A stretch of DNA of 64,000 bases from Microcoleus sp. FACHB-672 (GCF_014695725.1 NZ_JACJOU010000013.1:186001-250000); one strand, 5' to 3'; shown: positions 29,880 through 39,388, counted from the first letter of the stretch. The notes: a model not told the origin generated them from the sequence alone. A program made the numbers and translations.

Positions 29880-29899
29880 AAGAGGGCGCAGGCCCTCTT
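29880..29899. repeat. Short interspersed palindrome
   Basis: AAGAGGGC pairs with GCCCTCTT over a GCAG loop, in a GGGCGC-rich context. It resembles the hairpins at 9407 and 56268. It lies between the kinase stop and bioD start; no T-run follows on the minus strand. Confidence 0.5.
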
Positions 29900-30020
29900 C
29901 AACGGTTCACAGGAGAGGACTTCGCTGATGATCAGCGGTTCGTCAAAAGCACAAGTTAGAGGTGTGTCAGCTTAAAATACACCTCTGCCAAAAATCTTAA
30001 AAGCCCAAACCCTCGCTGCC

Positions 30021-32216
30021 CTAATTGCGAAGGCTGACATTGAGAGTAAATGCAGTTTCTTGGGGTGCAATTACCTCAATTTGATAATCACCGGCAGTAG
30101 GCAGTTGAGCCTGCCAGGACAAAAGGCCAGAGGCGTCTTCCACGGGATCACCGTCCGGATAGCGAATATTGAACGTAACATCTCCGGTGACGGGTTCAAC
30201 CGCAATCACTTGTCCTTTCGCAGCACGCACTAAATAGCGCTTGAGTAACTGGGGGCTGGTGCGACCAGAAATTTGAGTTTGGGTTTCACCAGTTTGAAAG
30301 CTAAGGGGTTCTCCGTTCAAGGGTGGAATTGTGGGTTGTGGTGGTTCTAGAGTAGGCGATATGACGGGTGCCGGTGTGGCAGTTGGTTCGGGTGGCGATG
30401 TGGGAGTCGGTTCGGGTGTCGGGGTGGGAGTTGGTTCCGGGGTGGGAGTCGGTTCCGGGGTGGGAGCCGGTTCCGGGGTGGGAGTTGGGATGGGAGTCGG
30501 GGTGGGAGTGGGAGTTGGCGTGAATGTTGGGGTGGGAGTCGGTGTGGGAATAGGTTCGGGGTTGAAAGTGGGTTCGGGCGTAGGTTCGGGTGTGGGAATG
30601 GGAGTCGGTTCCGGGTTGAAAGTGGGTTCGGGCGTGGGAATGGGAGTTGGTTCGGGTTTGGGTTCCACCGGCTGCGCCAAGGTTACCTCTAGCTGGTAGT
30701 CGCTTTTGGACTGTCCGGACAAAGGTTTGAGCTGGATGGTGTACTCGCCCGCAGTGGGTAAAGCGCCCTGCCACAAAGGCACCCTTCGCGACGCCCCGGG
30801 CAGGGGTTGTCCGTTTGGCCCCAACAGTGTCATGAGAACTCCTCTACTAACCACGTTAGCGGTCAATAGCAGTCCCGGCTGTCCCTGAACCACATAGTTA
30901 ATGGTTTCATCAGCTTTCAAACTGCCGCTGGCAGCTTTAGTTGTGCCCAGGGGGACTTGTAAACGCTTGATGGGGATTGGGGTAGGTCTTGGGGTCGGAC
31001 TGGGATTCGGTCGCAGTGGGGCTGCCGGGGCCTGGGTAGGGGGAACAGCAACAGTTGCGGTTGGGGATGGTTGAACCGGCTGCCGATTTCCCACGGAACT
31101 TACCAGCGCCCAAGATCCAAAGCCAGTGATCAGTACCAGGCCGGCACCAATCGCTGTAACTGCCAGCGGATTATCCCAAATAGACGCATCTTGTGGCGGA
31201 TCAATGATCGGATTGATTCGATTTGGGCCAGGGCCAGCAGCAGGGCTATTTGGGTCAAGCCGGCGTCCAACGGCTACGGTTTGCACCTCGGAAAGACTGG
31301 GACGAGGGGGTTGAGGGGGTTGAGGGGCGGGAATTGGCGGCTGGGGGATCGCAGGGATGGCAGGAATGGGGGGTGGAGTGACTAGAGGCTTGAGCGCCTG
31401 AGCAAGTTCGGTTGCGCTCAAGAAGCGATCTCCGGGTCTGTAACTTAACATCCGATTTAAGACTGCGGAGAAATCGGGATTCACTGACGCCCACGGCTGC
31501 CAATTCCAAGTCAGCTGCACGTCATCAAATAGTTCCAATGGTTCTCGACCCGTGAGCAAGACGAGGGCACTCACGGCTAAAGCATAGAAATCGCTGCTCG
31601 GATAGGCGCGACCTGTTTGGATTTGTTCGCTGGGCGCATAGCCCATTTTCCCAACGGTGGTTGCCGGTGGCGTTGTCTCAGGTGACAGGACACGGGTGGC
31701 GAGTTCCTTGACCACGCCAAAGTCTATCAACACCGGCACGCCATCGGCCTCTCGCTTAATAATATTGTCTGGGGAAATATCGCGGTGAATGATGCCCTGA
31801 GTGTGGATATACTCCAACACCGGCAATAACTGCCACAGCAATTGCAACACTTCGGTTTCGGAAAATGTGCTCCCGGCTGCTTTACGTTCGTTGAGCAGGG
31901 TGCGATAGGTGTTTCCTGCCACGTAATCTTGCACCAAAAACAGCCGGCCATTCTGCTCAAACGTGGCTCGGAACTGGGGAATTTGGGGATGCTGAATTTG
32001 ATAGAGGGTGACGGCTTCTCTTTGGAATAACTCTTGCGACTTTTCCACCGCATAGGCACCCGTCTGAATGGGAATAAATTCTTTGAGGGCGCAACGTTCG
32101 TCAAACCGATTGGTATCTTCAACCAAGTAAGTGCGCCCAAACCCTCCCTGACCCAAAATACTGAGCAGGCGGTAACGGTTTTGCAGGATGGTGCCGGCAG
32201 GAATTGGTGGTTGCAT
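30021..32216 (-). CDS. Membrane Ser/Thr protein kinase with Pro-rich spacer and paired extracytoplasmic beta domains
   Basis: 731 residues. Kinase domain (about 15-275): GQGGFGRTY glycine loop, CALKEF lysine, [10 protein letters not shown] catalytic loop, LIDFGVVKE (DFG intact), APSEQ in place of APE. Then a Pro-rich cytoplasmic linker and one membrane helix ([20 protein letters not shown], about 352-371). Outside are two related beta domains (about 415-510 and 640-731), each with the WQ(G/A)xLPTAG(E/D)Y(T/Q)I signature of PPC-type domains, joined by about 100 residues of EPTP/PTPTP repeats. The build is PknB-like: outer sensor, inner kinase. The ligand is unknown. The two outer domains look like a duplication separated by a rigid wall-spanning spacer. 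Confidence 0.9.
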   Translation of the reverse strand: MQPPIPAGTILQNRYRLLSILGQGGFGRTYLVEDTNRFDERCALKEFIPIQTGAYAVEKSQELFQREAVTLYQIQHPQIPQFRATFEQNGRLFLVQDYVAGNTYRTLLNERKAAGSTFSETEVLQLLWQLLPVLEYIHTQGIIHRDISPDNIIKREADGVPVLIDFGVVKELATRVLSPETTPPATTVGKMGYAPSEQIQTGRAYPSSDFYALAVSALVLLTGREPLELFDDVQLTWNWQPWASVNPDFSAVLNRMLSYRPGDRFLSATELAQALKPLVTPPPIPAIPAIPQPPIPAPQPPQPPRPSLSEVQTVAVGRRLDPNSPAAGPGPNRINPIIDPPQDASIWDNPLAVTAIGAGLVLITGFGSWALVSSVGNRQPVQPSPTATVAVPPTQAPAAPLRPNPSPTPRPTPIPIKRLQVPLGTTKAASGSLKADETINYVVQGQPGLLLTANVVSRGVLMTLLGPNGQPLPGASRRVPLWQGALPTAGEYTIQLKPLSGQSKSDYQLEVTLAQPVEPKPEPTPIPTPEPTFNPEPTPIPTPEPTPEPTFNPEPIPTPTPTPTFTPTPTPTPTPIPTPTPEPAPTPEPTPTPEPTPTPTPEPTPTSPPEPTATPAPVISPTLEPPQPTIPPLNGEPLSFQTGETQTQISGRTSPQLLKRYLVRAAKGQVIAVEPVTGDVTFNIRYPDGDPVEDASGLLSWQAQLPTAGDYQIEVIAPQETAFTLNVSLRN

Positions 32217-32378
32217 AGCAGGTTAGACCATTTTAGATTCTAGATTTTAGATTGGCAGTGAACGGCTTGCCCTTCAGAGACTTTCTAGCTTCCTACCAAA
32301 CGTTCGGATCACAAAAAAGGGAAGAGGCGATGGGGACGTTACTGACGATTTCCTCCCCGCTTCACTGGATATCGGGCT

Positions 32379-32885
32379 TTATTCTGGCAGAGGTGCCACA
32401 CGAGAGCGATTCTCGTCGCTCACTCGCTCAACTTGAAAACTCTCGATGTTATCTTCAAAACGATTGAGAGTCACGCGCATTTCATCGTAACCCACCGCAA
32501 TAGACACGCCGCGTTGGCTAGGACACTTCACGCGCAGTAAGGTTTGGAACCCTGTGTCGTCGGTGTAAAAAGTTTTGGGACATTGGGGACTGATGAAGCC
32601 TTCAATGGCTAGCTGGTTAAGCGCTGCGATACCCAACGGTGTGCTTAAAATATACTGCAAAGCATCGGCTTTCTCTGGCTCAGTCATGGGTCTCCACTTC
32701 TGGGTTTGAGACCCGCTGCTTGAGTCTGGAGACTGCTGGGCGATTACTGCCGGTGTTTGACTGTTTTTAGGAGCCGGTGATGAGTTTGCCCTGGTTCCGG
32801 AGAAGGAACAGCCGCTCATTGCCACGGCGATCATTGCTGCGAATAAAGTTGTCAGAAGCGTTTTTGCGTTCATCAGCTTGATCAT
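32379..32885 (-). CDS. Small secreted lipoprotein-like protein, function unknown
   Basis: 168 residues. A start at ATG 32885 is supported by GGGAAGG 7 nt upstream; an internal ATG at 32873 is also possible. Signal segment NAKTLLTTLFAAMIAVAM followed by SGC, a plausible though non-ideal lipobox, then a Ser/Pro/Gln-rich disordered stretch and a compact domain with two cysteines (ISPQCPKTF, LRVKCPSQ) that may form a disulfide in the periplasm. I do not recognise the domain. It lies 26 bp after the YqeY gene on the same strand, so it is probably in its operon. Confidence 0.7.
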   Translation of the reverse strand: MIKLMNAKTLLTTLFAAMIAVAMSGCSFSGTRANSSPAPKNSQTPAVIAQQSPDSSSGSQTQKWRPMTEPEKADALQYILSTPLGIAALNQLAIEGFISPQCPKTFYTDDTGFQTLLRVKCPSQRGVSIAVGYDEMRVTLNRFEDNIESFQVERVSDENRSRVAPLPE

Positions 32886-32911
32886 ATTGCAACCTTCCCC
32901 GCAGGGATGAG

Positions 32912-33370
32912 TTAACCGTTTAATTTGGCTTTGACCATTTCTTGGACTTTTTTGCCGTCTGTTTTTCCTTTGAGCTGTTGCATTGCAGGACCCATGACTT
33001 TACCCATGTCTTTGGCTGTGGTGGCACCGGCTTGGGCGATGATTTGGTCAATGATGGCGCTGACTTCCTCATCAGACATCTGTTGAGGTAGATACTCTTC
33101 GATGATGGCTAATTCCTGAGCTTCTTGGGATGCCAGATCCTCTCGCTTGGCTTGCCGGTATTGCTCGATTGAATCCCGCCGCTGTTTGGCTAGCTGCACC
33201 AAGACTTCCATTTCTTGCTCCTCGGTGAGTGCTTCTTGGCCGGCAGGACGGACGCTCACTTCTTTTTCCAAGATCAGTTTTTTGATGCTGCGTACTGTTT
33301 CCAGCCGGATTTTATCCTTAGATTTCATGGCTGCTTTGATGTCTTCGCCAATCTGATCCTTCAAGCTCAT
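32912..33370 (-). CDS. YqeY-like protein (GatB C-terminal-like domain)
   Basis: 152 residues, the full usual length. Signatures: MSLKDQIGEDIKAAMKSKDK at the N-terminus, LETVRSIKKLILEKEV, IEQYRQAKREDLASQEAQEL, IIEEYLPQQMSDEE and GKVMGPAMQQLKGKTDGK. The fold matches the tRNA-binding tail of the GatB amidotransferase subunit; the role of the stand-alone form is not firmly known. It is divergently arranged with prs across a 347-bp region. Confidence 0.93.
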   Translation of the reverse strand: MSLKDQIGEDIKAAMKSKDKIRLETVRSIKKLILEKEVSVRPAGQEALTEEQEMEVLVQLAKQRRDSIEQYRQAKREDLASQEAQELAIIEEYLPQQMSDEEVSAIIDQIIAQAGATTAKDMGKVMGPAMQQLKGKTDGKKVQEMVKAKLNG

Positions 33371-33717
33371 GATGTTAACCTTTCTTACGACTTTTACAAG
33401 CAGACGCGAACGTGAGAGTTTTTTTATTTTATTTTTATTTTCTGTGCAGCACCCACAGCTTGTACGTTTTCAGGTCGATCCAAGCTTGGCCTATTCCCCA
33501 GAGGGGCCGGTGAGGCGAATGCCCTTCAGTGCTTGTCTGGCTTAGGGAGAGCCGGCTGGGGTCGCTCTGTTAAGCGTGGGAGCCGGTTAGAGCAATATTC
33601 TTTAATTTACCGAAACAATCGATCCCGATTTCATGGATTTCTCCGTAGAATCCTAGGCAATAATTTTAAAGAGGAATGATAAGATTGCCATGATAGAACG
33701 CGCTGCGAGGGTCTGCT
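33371..33717. other. Divergent promoter region of yqeY-like gene and prs
   Basis: No gene seen. An AT-rich T-tract (33419-33445) precedes the yqeY-like gene. On the prs side GAGGG sits 7 nt before the GTG start. The direct word GAGCCGG(C/T) recurs near 33549 and 33580. Confidence 0.45.
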
Positions 33718-34710
33718 GTGATCCATTCTGCTACTTTAACTCTTCAGCCTGCTTTACCAGCTGTTGCTGATCATAACCGTCTGCGACTCTTCTCTGGTTC
33801 GGCCAATGTGGCCCTGTCTCAGGAAGTGTCTCGATACCTGGGAATAGACTTGGGGCCAATGGTACGCAAACGGTTTGCGGATGGAGAACTCTACATTCAA
33901 ATTCAGGAATCGATTCGGGGTTGTGATGTTTATCTCATCCAGCCTACTTGCCACCCGGTGAACGATAACCTGATGGAATTGCTGATTATGATTGATGCCT
34001 GTCGTCGTGCTTCGGCACGGCAAATTACGGCAGTGATTCCCTATTATGGCTATGCGCGGGCAGACCGCAAAACGGCTGGACGTGAGTCAATTACGGCAAA
34101 GCTGGTGGCCAACTTAATTACCGAAGCTGGAGCCACTCGCATTCTGGCGATGGATTTACACTCAGCCCAGATTCAGGGCTATTTTGATATTCCCTTTGAT
34201 CATGTTTACGGTTTGCCGGTGATCTTAGATTACTTGGCAAGTAAGAATCTGCCCGATCTAGTCGTGGTTTCCCCCGATGTCGGTGGTGTGGCACGCGCCA
34301 GAGCTTTTGCTAAAAAGTTAGATGATGCTCCCCTGGCAATTATTGATAAGCGCCGGCAAGCTCATAATGTGGCGGAAGTGATGAACGTCATTGGCGATGT
34401 CAGAGGTAAAACAGCCGTGCTGGTAGACGATATGATCGACACCGGCGGCACGATTACAGAAGGAGCCAGACTGTTGCGGAGTGAAGGCGCGAGGCAGGTT
34501 TACGCCTGTGCAACTCATGCGGTTTTCTCGCCGCCTGCGATTGAACGTCTCTCAAGTGGGCTTTTTGAGGAAGTGATCGTCACAAATACAATTCCCGTAC
34601 CTGAAGAAAACCGCTTCCCACAGCTGACGATGCTTACAGTTGCCAACTTACTCGGTGAAACCATCTGGCGCGTTCACGAAGATAGTTCTGTCAGCAGTAT
34701 GTTCCGTTAA
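33718..34710 (+). CDS. prs: Ribose-phosphate pyrophosphokinase (PRPP synthase)
   Basis: Makes PRPP from ribose-5-phosphate and ATP for nucleotide, His, Trp and NAD synthesis. 330 residues. GTG start at 33718, supported by an upstream GAGGG; the nearby ATG at 33690 is out of frame. Motifs: LRLFSGSANVALSQEV, KRFADGELYIQI, PYYGYARADRK (ATP/flexible loop), MDLHSAQIQGYFDIP (PRPP loop region), VVSPDVGGVARARAFA, and VLVDDMIDTGGTI (ribose-phosphate site). All catalytic signatures are intact. It ends at a strong bidirectional terminator shared with the convergent gene. Confidence 0.97.
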   Translation: MIHSATLTLQPALPAVADHNRLRLFSGSANVALSQEVSRYLGIDLGPMVRKRFADGELYIQIQESIRGCDVYLIQPTCHPVNDNLMELLIMIDACRRASARQITAVIPYYGYARADRKTAGRESITAKLVANLITEAGATRILAMDLHSAQIQGYFDIPFDHVYGLPVILDYLASKNLPDLVVVSPDVGGVARARAFAKKLDDAPLAIIDKRRQAHNVAEVMNVIGDVRGKTAVLVDDMIDTGGTITEGARLLRSEGARQVYACATHAVFSPPAIERLSSGLFEEVIVTNTIPVPEENRFPQLTMLTVANLLGETIWRVHEDSSVSSMFR

Positions 34711-34724
34711 CCGGCAATAATCCG

Positions 34725-34763
34725 TAAAAGGTAAAAGAAAATCTTCTGAACTTTTACCTTTTA
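34725..34763. terminator. Bidirectional terminator between prs and convergent gene
   Basis: TAAAAGGTAAAAG (34725-34737) pairs perfectly with CTTTTACCTTTTA (34751-34763), 13-nt loop, followed on the plus strand by TGATTTTTC. The A/T-rich outer arm supplies T-runs in both directions. It sits exactly between the stops of prs and the minus-strand membrane protein gene. Confidence 0.75.
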
Positions 34764-34770
34764 TGATTTT

Positions 34771-35958
34771 TCATGCTTCTTGGGTGTTGATATAAGGCTC
34801 ATTTTCAAAGCTAGGTTTGGATAAAATCTTAACAGCGCTCAACCCTTCACGAAAATGAATGATCGTTGTCATCACGGCAACTAAAAAGTAGAAAGCTCGG
34901 ATTCCCCATCCAGAAATTGAAAACAAAGCTGCTATTTTTTTGGAATCGATTTTTGTTATAGTCGCGAATCTTGATGTAACTTTCTGTTTATGAGCGCCGA
35001 CAGATTCCATCTCCGCTTTTTTTGTGGGAAGAACTGGAAATTCGGCAGTATGGATATAAAATCCTAAAAAACCTTGCTGCCCAACCCGACTTTTTAAAAA
35101 TGCGTTAGTGAGCTGTTCGGCTTTCACGTATTCTAGATTATCTCGCTCTGCTATTTCATTCACCCAGCTGGAATATTTGACGATATCCGTTGTGCAAAAA
35201 ATAACGGGAAGTAAAATAATAATTAAAAGACTGCTGATCGGCACGCCAACTTTTCGAGGTAATAGGATGGTTGCGACTCCAAACCCCATTCCCAAAATTG
35301 CAAAAACTAAAATATTTAAAATTTCAATAATTTGAATTCCGCGCAATACATCGCCAACAATTTGAATCTCATAAATGAAGCGTTCAGCGACTAAAATTGC
35401 CGCCAGTTTGACACCAAAGGCTAAAGCAGCTAAACCTACAGTACACAACACATACAAACTAATAAAAATGAAATTTTTAATGAAAGAAAGAACCGGGTGA
35501 AGCGGTTTAGGGGGAGTTAAAATTTGGGTGATTGGCTCGGTTTGATTAGAACTAGGCTGCTGGGGACGTTCTGCATTGTTGGGGGGCGTCTTTTTTGCGG
35601 CAGGACTTTTACTGATGGGGGGTTGGGCTGTCGCCGGGGGTTGAACGAGAGTGGCTGCTGAACCGGCATTCAAATCAAATTTTTCTCGCCAAGCTGGGGC
35701 TGTGTTGCCGGCAGTGTGTCCCTGTACCACCACCCGCTGCACTGATTCAGGTTTTAAATTCATCATCCCCTTGCGGATAAAATTCACCACAAGTGATTGA
35801 TCCGGGGGATTGTTCGATTCGGCAAACACCATTAAACAATCATTCTTAATCCCAACTTTAACGGTAATTCCTTTAGATTGGAGGGATTGGTTAATTAAGA
35901 CTTTGATTGCTTGCGGGTTGCCTTGCTTTGCGAGAGTTAAAATGTTCTGTTGCGTCAT
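34771..35958 (-). CDS. Membrane protein with cyanobacterial N-terminal domain, function unknown
   Basis: 395 residues from ATG 35958 (MTQQNILTLAKQGN); AAGGTGG lies 5 nt upstream, while the longer frame needs a TTG. The N-terminal domain (about 1-100; KQGNPQAIKVLINQSLQSKG, VVNFIRKGMMNLKPESVQRV) is a type common in cyanobacteria, fused to varied partners and of unknown role. A Pro/Ala/Ser linker follows, then about four membrane helices (about 165-280 and near 345-370) with a 65-residue loop between the third and fourth that may be periplasmic. No transporter motif seen. Confidence 0.8.
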   Translation of the reverse strand: MTQQNILTLAKQGNPQAIKVLINQSLQSKGITVKVGIKNDCLMVFAESNNPPDQSLVVNFIRKGMMNLKPESVQRVVVQGHTAGNTAPAWREKFDLNAGSAATLVQPPATAQPPISKSPAAKKTPPNNAERPQQPSSNQTEPITQILTPPKPLHPVLSFIKNFIFISLYVLCTVGLAALAFGVKLAAILVAERFIYEIQIVGDVLRGIQIIEILNILVFAILGMGFGVATILLPRKVGVPISSLLIIILLPVIFCTTDIVKYSSWVNEIAERDNLEYVKAEQLTNAFLKSRVGQQGFLGFYIHTAEFPVLPTKKAEMESVGAHKQKVTSRFATITKIDSKKIAALFSISGWGIRAFYFLVAVMTTIIHFREGLSAVKILSKPSFENEPYINTQEA

Positions 35959-36449
35959 CATTTCCACCTTCAAAATCTATAAACTTTAGCCTGGAAGATG
36001 CGCCGGTTGTCGCCCAGTCGTGGGGGTTGCTTCCAAGGGAATCTGACGCAATCTGCGCTTGCCGGTTGGCGCTGCCCGCAAAAACCAAAGGAATTTATTT
36101 GTTAATACAGCTTTCACACCTTCGGCACCCTGTCCTTTTGAAATTACGGCTTTCCGAGTGACCAGGAAATTATAATATAGCGATTGATCGATCTGATTTT
36201 GCGTTTTGCAATCGCGCTCTTCGGGGCATCCTGGGGAAAGTCTGGTGAGCCGGCTGGCTCATCAACACAATATCTTGGCAGATTTTATGTAAAAAAGTGA
36301 AGCAGAGGCGTGCTGCCGGCACATCCGATAGCCCACAAGTCTCTCTAACTGGCCAAAACCGGCAGCCAAATTCCAGGGAAACAATCGCCCCAAGCTGAAT
36401 CTGAAACGAAGCTTTATAATAATTAATAAAACTTATTAATTTATCCCCT
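35959..36449. other. Divergent spacer with promoter-like elements
   Basis: No gene seen. TATAAT occurs near 36171-36176, and a TGAGCC/GGCTCA hairpin with GGCT loop at 36246-36261. This is the shared upstream region of the membrane protein gene and the alpha/beta hydrolase gene. Confidence 0.4.
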
Positions 36450-37373
36450 GTGGAAGCAACTCTTACAACACCTGCAATTCCTGGTGCCTACTGGAAATGG
36501 CGGGGGCACTCTATTTACTACCTACACGCTGGCAGCCGGCAGCCACAACGTCCGCCACTGCTGTTAATTCATGGCTTTGGGGCATCTACAGACCACTGGC
36601 GCAAAAATGTTGCCGATTTAGCTGCCGACTTTGATGTTTGGGCTATTGACCTTTTAGGGTTTGGGCGTTCTGCCAAACCGGATCAACTCTACAGTGGTGA
36701 TCTTTGGCGAGATCAACTGCATGAATTTATTACCGAAGTCATCGGTGAGCCGGCAATCTTGGTTGGTAACTCCCTCGGTGGCTATGCTTCCCTGTGCGTT
36801 GCAGCCCAGCGGCCAGAGTCTGCTTTAGGTTTGGTATTAATTAACAGTGCCGGCCCTTTTACCTCTAACGAGCCGGGGCGCCAACCTGACCCGATGCGAG
36901 ACACCCTAAAAGAGGGCATGAAGTGGCTATTTTTGCAAGATTGGGCGAGTTTCCTGCTGTTTCAATACACGCGCCAGCGCTCAATCATTCGCAAAACGCT
37001 AGAGAAAGTTTATCTAGACAAAAGTGCGGTGACAGACCAACTGGTGGAAGATATTTACCGGCCTTCTTGTGATGCCGGTGCGGCAAAAGTGTTTGCCTCC
37101 GTCTTCAGATCCCCTCAAGGCGAAAAAGTTGACAGTCTGTTGAGCCGGCTAAATTGTCCGTTGCTGATGCTGTGGGGAGAAGCCGATCCTTGGATGAACT
37201 CCAGAGAACGAAGCATCAAGTTTCGCCAATACTATCCCCAGCTAACCGAATATTTCCTGCGTGCCGGTCACTGTCCCCACGACGAAATCCCAGAACAGGT
37301 CAATAATCTGATCCGTTCTTGGGCATTGTCATCTGTGGAAAACCAGAAGGCAGAAGCGAGCGAGAAGGAGTAG
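36450..37373 (+). CDS. Alpha/beta-fold hydrolase
   Basis: 307 residues, GTG start. The triad is visible: nucleophile Ser in GNSLGGYAS, Asp in LWGEADPWM, His in AGHCPHDE; oxyanion motif LLLIHGFGAST. The cap region is helical. The sequence style (DHWRKNVADLAADFDVWAIDLLGFGRSAKP) matches a cyanobacterial/chloroplast group that includes pheophytinase-like enzymes, but substrate cannot be read from the sequence. The acidic/basic C-terminal tail (QKAEASEKE) is dispensable-looking. Monocistronic. Confidence 0.9.
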   Translation: MEATLTTPAIPGAYWKWRGHSIYYLHAGSRQPQRPPLLLIHGFGASTDHWRKNVADLAADFDVWAIDLLGFGRSAKPDQLYSGDLWRDQLHEFITEVIGEPAILVGNSLGGYASLCVAAQRPESALGLVLINSAGPFTSNEPGRQPDPMRDTLKEGMKWLFLQDWASFLLFQYTRQRSIIRKTLEKVYLDKSAVTDQLVEDIYRPSCDAGAAKVFASVFRSPQGEKVDSLLSRLNCPLLMLWGEADPWMNSRERSIKFRQYYPQLTEYFLRAGHCPHDEIPEQVNNLIRSWALSSVENQKAEASEKE

Positions 37374-37481
37374 GAAAACTCTTATTTACCCAAAAACACG
37401 GGAAGCAAGTCTTTCTTACAAGTGCGATTACTGAAAGGAAAATAAAGAAGACAACTCTTTAGTCAGTAGTCAGTCCCTAAT

Positions 37482-37577
37482 CATGCCCAATGCCCCATGC
37501 CCAATCCCTCGCCTGTGGTAATTCACCACAGGCTCGCCCAATGCCCCATGCCCAATGCCCCATGCCCCATGCCCCAA
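37482..37577. repeat. Heptameric short tandem repeat (STRR) split by a hairpin
   Basis: Runs of CATGCCC/CAATGCC heptamers occupy 37482-37506 and 37536-37577, a repeat class typical of filamentous cyanobacteria. Between them a 9-bp perfect hairpin (GCCTGTGGT, loop AATTC, ACCACAGGC; 37511-37533) interrupts the array. The array touches the stop codon of the minus-strand ferredoxin-like gene. Confidence 0.85.
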
Positions 37578-37907
37578 TTAATAAAATCGCAAATGAATCC
37601 TCGGGTGCAGCTTGGCTTCCACCGGCTCTCCTCCGATCAAATGCTTCTCAACAATTGCCGGCACATCAGCCGGCGTTATGCGGCAATACCAAATCTCGGC
37701 TGGCGTCACCCGGACAGTGGGTCCCGAACTGCACTGTCCCAGACAGCCGCTAGGGTTAATCGTGACGCCCGGAACTGGATGCTCTCGAAACGCTTGTAGC
37801 ACCTCTGCTGAGCCGTTTCGCTGGCAAGATAGATGCTGGCAAACCATAACGCAAAGATATTTGGGTTGCGGGTGCGGTTGGTCACACTCAGTTTCTGCTT
37901 CTGCCAT
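37578..37907 (-). CDS. (2Fe-2S) thioredoxin-like ferredoxin domain protein
   Basis: 109 residues. Cysteines in VMVCQHLSCQRNGS and PSGCLGQCSSGP have the spacing of the thioredoxin-like [2Fe-2S] ferredoxins (also found in NuoE/HoxE subunits). The C-terminal half PTVRVTPAEIWYCRITPADVPAIVEKHL completes the fold. It should be a soluble electron carrier or iron-sulfur regulator; the partner is unknown. ATG 37907 is used; the HPQPKYLCVMVC start of the domain follows a short polar N-terminus. It is divergent from the CBS gene. Confidence 0.88.
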   Translation of the reverse strand: MAEAETECDQPHPQPKYLCVMVCQHLSCQRNGSAEVLQAFREHPVPGVTINPSGCLGQCSSGPTVRVTPAEIWYCRITPADVPAIVEKHLIGGEPVEAKLHPRIHLRFY

Positions 37908-38047
37908 TGATTCGGGTTGCCATGTAAATCGCCTGATGCTTCCGATCTTAACGTCAGGCGTGAGGAGCCTTCGCAGATCAAAAGCTGAGTGTCCTGGCAG
38001 AGCTATGATAGGAGATGAATGGATCTTTGTAGCAGATTTAACCCACC

Positions 38048-38512
38048 ATGCCTAAGACCGTTGCCGATGTGATGAGCCGTGATTTAATCATTGTCCGGCC
38101 TGAAACCCCCTTACAGGAAGCGATTGAGATTCTGGCTGAACGACGCATTAGTGGTCTTCCCGTGGTGGATGAGACCGGCAAGTTGGTTGGTATCCTTTCT
38201 GAAACTGACTTGATGGTGCGGGCAACTGGAACGACTCCTCCGGCTTATATCACGCTGCTTGATAGTGTGATTTACTTAAAAAATCCAGCAACCCACGAAC
38301 GGGACTTGCACAAAGCCTTAGGGCAGACGGTGGGGGAAGTCATGAGCCAAAATCCGATCACCATCACACCCGATAAATCTCTAACAGATGCAGCACGGCA
38401 GATCCATGATCGCAAGATTCACCGCCTGCCGGTGCTGGATGCTAACGGCCACCTGATTGGTATCCTGACTCGTGGGGATATTGTGCGAGAGATGGCAGCC
38501 AGTCAAGATTAA
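38048..38512 (+). CDS. Two-CBS-domain protein
   Basis: 154 residues: a CBS pair and little else. CBS1 (about 1-60) MSRDLIIVRPETPLQEAIEI ... GLPVVDETGKLVGILSETDL; CBS2 (about 95-150) MSQNPITITPDKSLTDAARQ ... RLPVLDANGHLIGILTRGDI. Such modules bind adenosyl nucleotides and report energy state; the stand-alone form's partner is unknown. The inserted loop between the domains (ATGTTPPAYITLLDSVIYL) is typical of a cyanobacterial/plastid CBS subgroup. Confidence 0.92.
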   Translation: MPKTVADVMSRDLIIVRPETPLQEAIEILAERRISGLPVVDETGKLVGILSETDLMVRATGTTPPAYITLLDSVIYLKNPATHERDLHKALGQTVGEVMSQNPITITPDKSLTDAARQIHDRKIHRLPVLDANGHLIGILTRGDIVREMAASQD

Positions 38513-38546
38513 TCAAAAGTTTTTTATTTTCGCTCGAAAGTTTTGC

Positions 38547-38583
38547 GCTAGTAGCTAATAGCATTGAACCATTAGCAACTAGC
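38547..38583. repeat. Inverted repeat between CBS and NblB-like genes
   Basis: GCTAGTAGCTAAT pairs with ATTAGCAACTAGC with one A-A mismatch, 11-nt loop. The core also contains tandem TAGCTAAT/ATTAGC words. No T-run follows, so I call it a repeat rather than a terminator. Confidence 0.5.
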
Positions 38584-38619
38584 AATAAGATAAGTTGGCA
38601 AGTTCGCAAAAGCAAGAGA

Positions 38620-39285
38620 ATGAGTATTACTCCTGAGTCTGTTAGGCAGCAACTAAATTCAGAAGATTTGGGTGAGCGTCTTCGTTCCGTTAACCAATTC
38701 CGCCAGCTTGAACCGGCCATTGCATTTGAACTAGCCCAAACGGCTATTCAAGACAGCAACGCCCGCGTTCGCTATGCAGCGGCAAGCCAAATGGCATCAT
38801 TAGGCCGGCAGGATTTACCAACGGCATTAAATCTGCTGCGTGATCGCCTACTGAACGATCCTGAACCCGATGTGCAAGCAGCAGCGGCAGATTCTTTGGG
38901 GGGGCTACAGTTAAAAGAAGCCTTTGAAGACTTACAGCAACTCTATCAAACAACGACTGAGTGGATTGTTAAGTTCAGCATTGTTGCTGCTTTAGGAGAA
39001 CTGGGAGACGAGCGCTCATTCGAGTTATTAGAAAATGCTTTGAATGCCGGTGAAGACCTCCTAAAAATGGCTGCAATTAGTTCTTTTGGGGAACTCGGAG
39101 ATAAGCGGGCGATTCCATTACTGACTCCCTTTGCCACCCATGAGGACTGGCAGATCCGCTACAGAGTGGCACAAGCACTGACACGTCTCGGCGGATCGGA
39201 CACTCGCTCAACCTTAGAAAGTCTTGCCAACGATGAGGTGGATCAGGTGGCTCAGGAAGCTAAAACCGGCTTAACCTCTGCTTAA
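38620..39285 (+). CDS. nblB: HEAT-repeat protein, NblB-like
   Basis: 221 residues of HEAT/PBS-lyase-type repeats: LNSEDLGERLRSVNQFRQLE, DSNARVRYAAASQMASLG, DPEPDVQAAAADSLGGL, VKFSIVAALGELGD, LLKMAAISSFGELGD, WQIRYRVAQALTRLGG, and DQVAQEAKTGL. Length and repeat layout match cyanobacterial NblB, which is needed for phycobilisome breakdown under nutrient stress and is related to the CpcE/F chromophore lyases. Other phycobilin lyase-like HEAT proteins exist, so the symbol is a probable rather than certain assignment. Convergent with the cyclase gene. Confidence 0.75.
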   Translation: MSITPESVRQQLNSEDLGERLRSVNQFRQLEPAIAFELAQTAIQDSNARVRYAAASQMASLGRQDLPTALNLLRDRLLNDPEPDVQAAAADSLGGLQLKEAFEDLQQLYQTTTEWIVKFSIVAALGELGDERSFELLENALNAGEDLLKMAAISSFGELGDKRAIPLLTPFATHEDWQIRYRVAQALTRLGGSDTRSTLESLANDEVDQVAQEAKTGLTSA

Positions 39286-39388
39286 ATGATATGCCGGCAT
39301 AACATTGCAACAGTCAATAAAAGATCATTGGTTTTTTATGAGATTGGCATAATTAGCAAAACGGCCCTTACAGCTAGGAATTTTCACG

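Noticed and set aside
30331-30699. Val/Gly-repeat plus-strand frame
   Set aside because: Mirror image of the EPTP repeats of the kinase gene.
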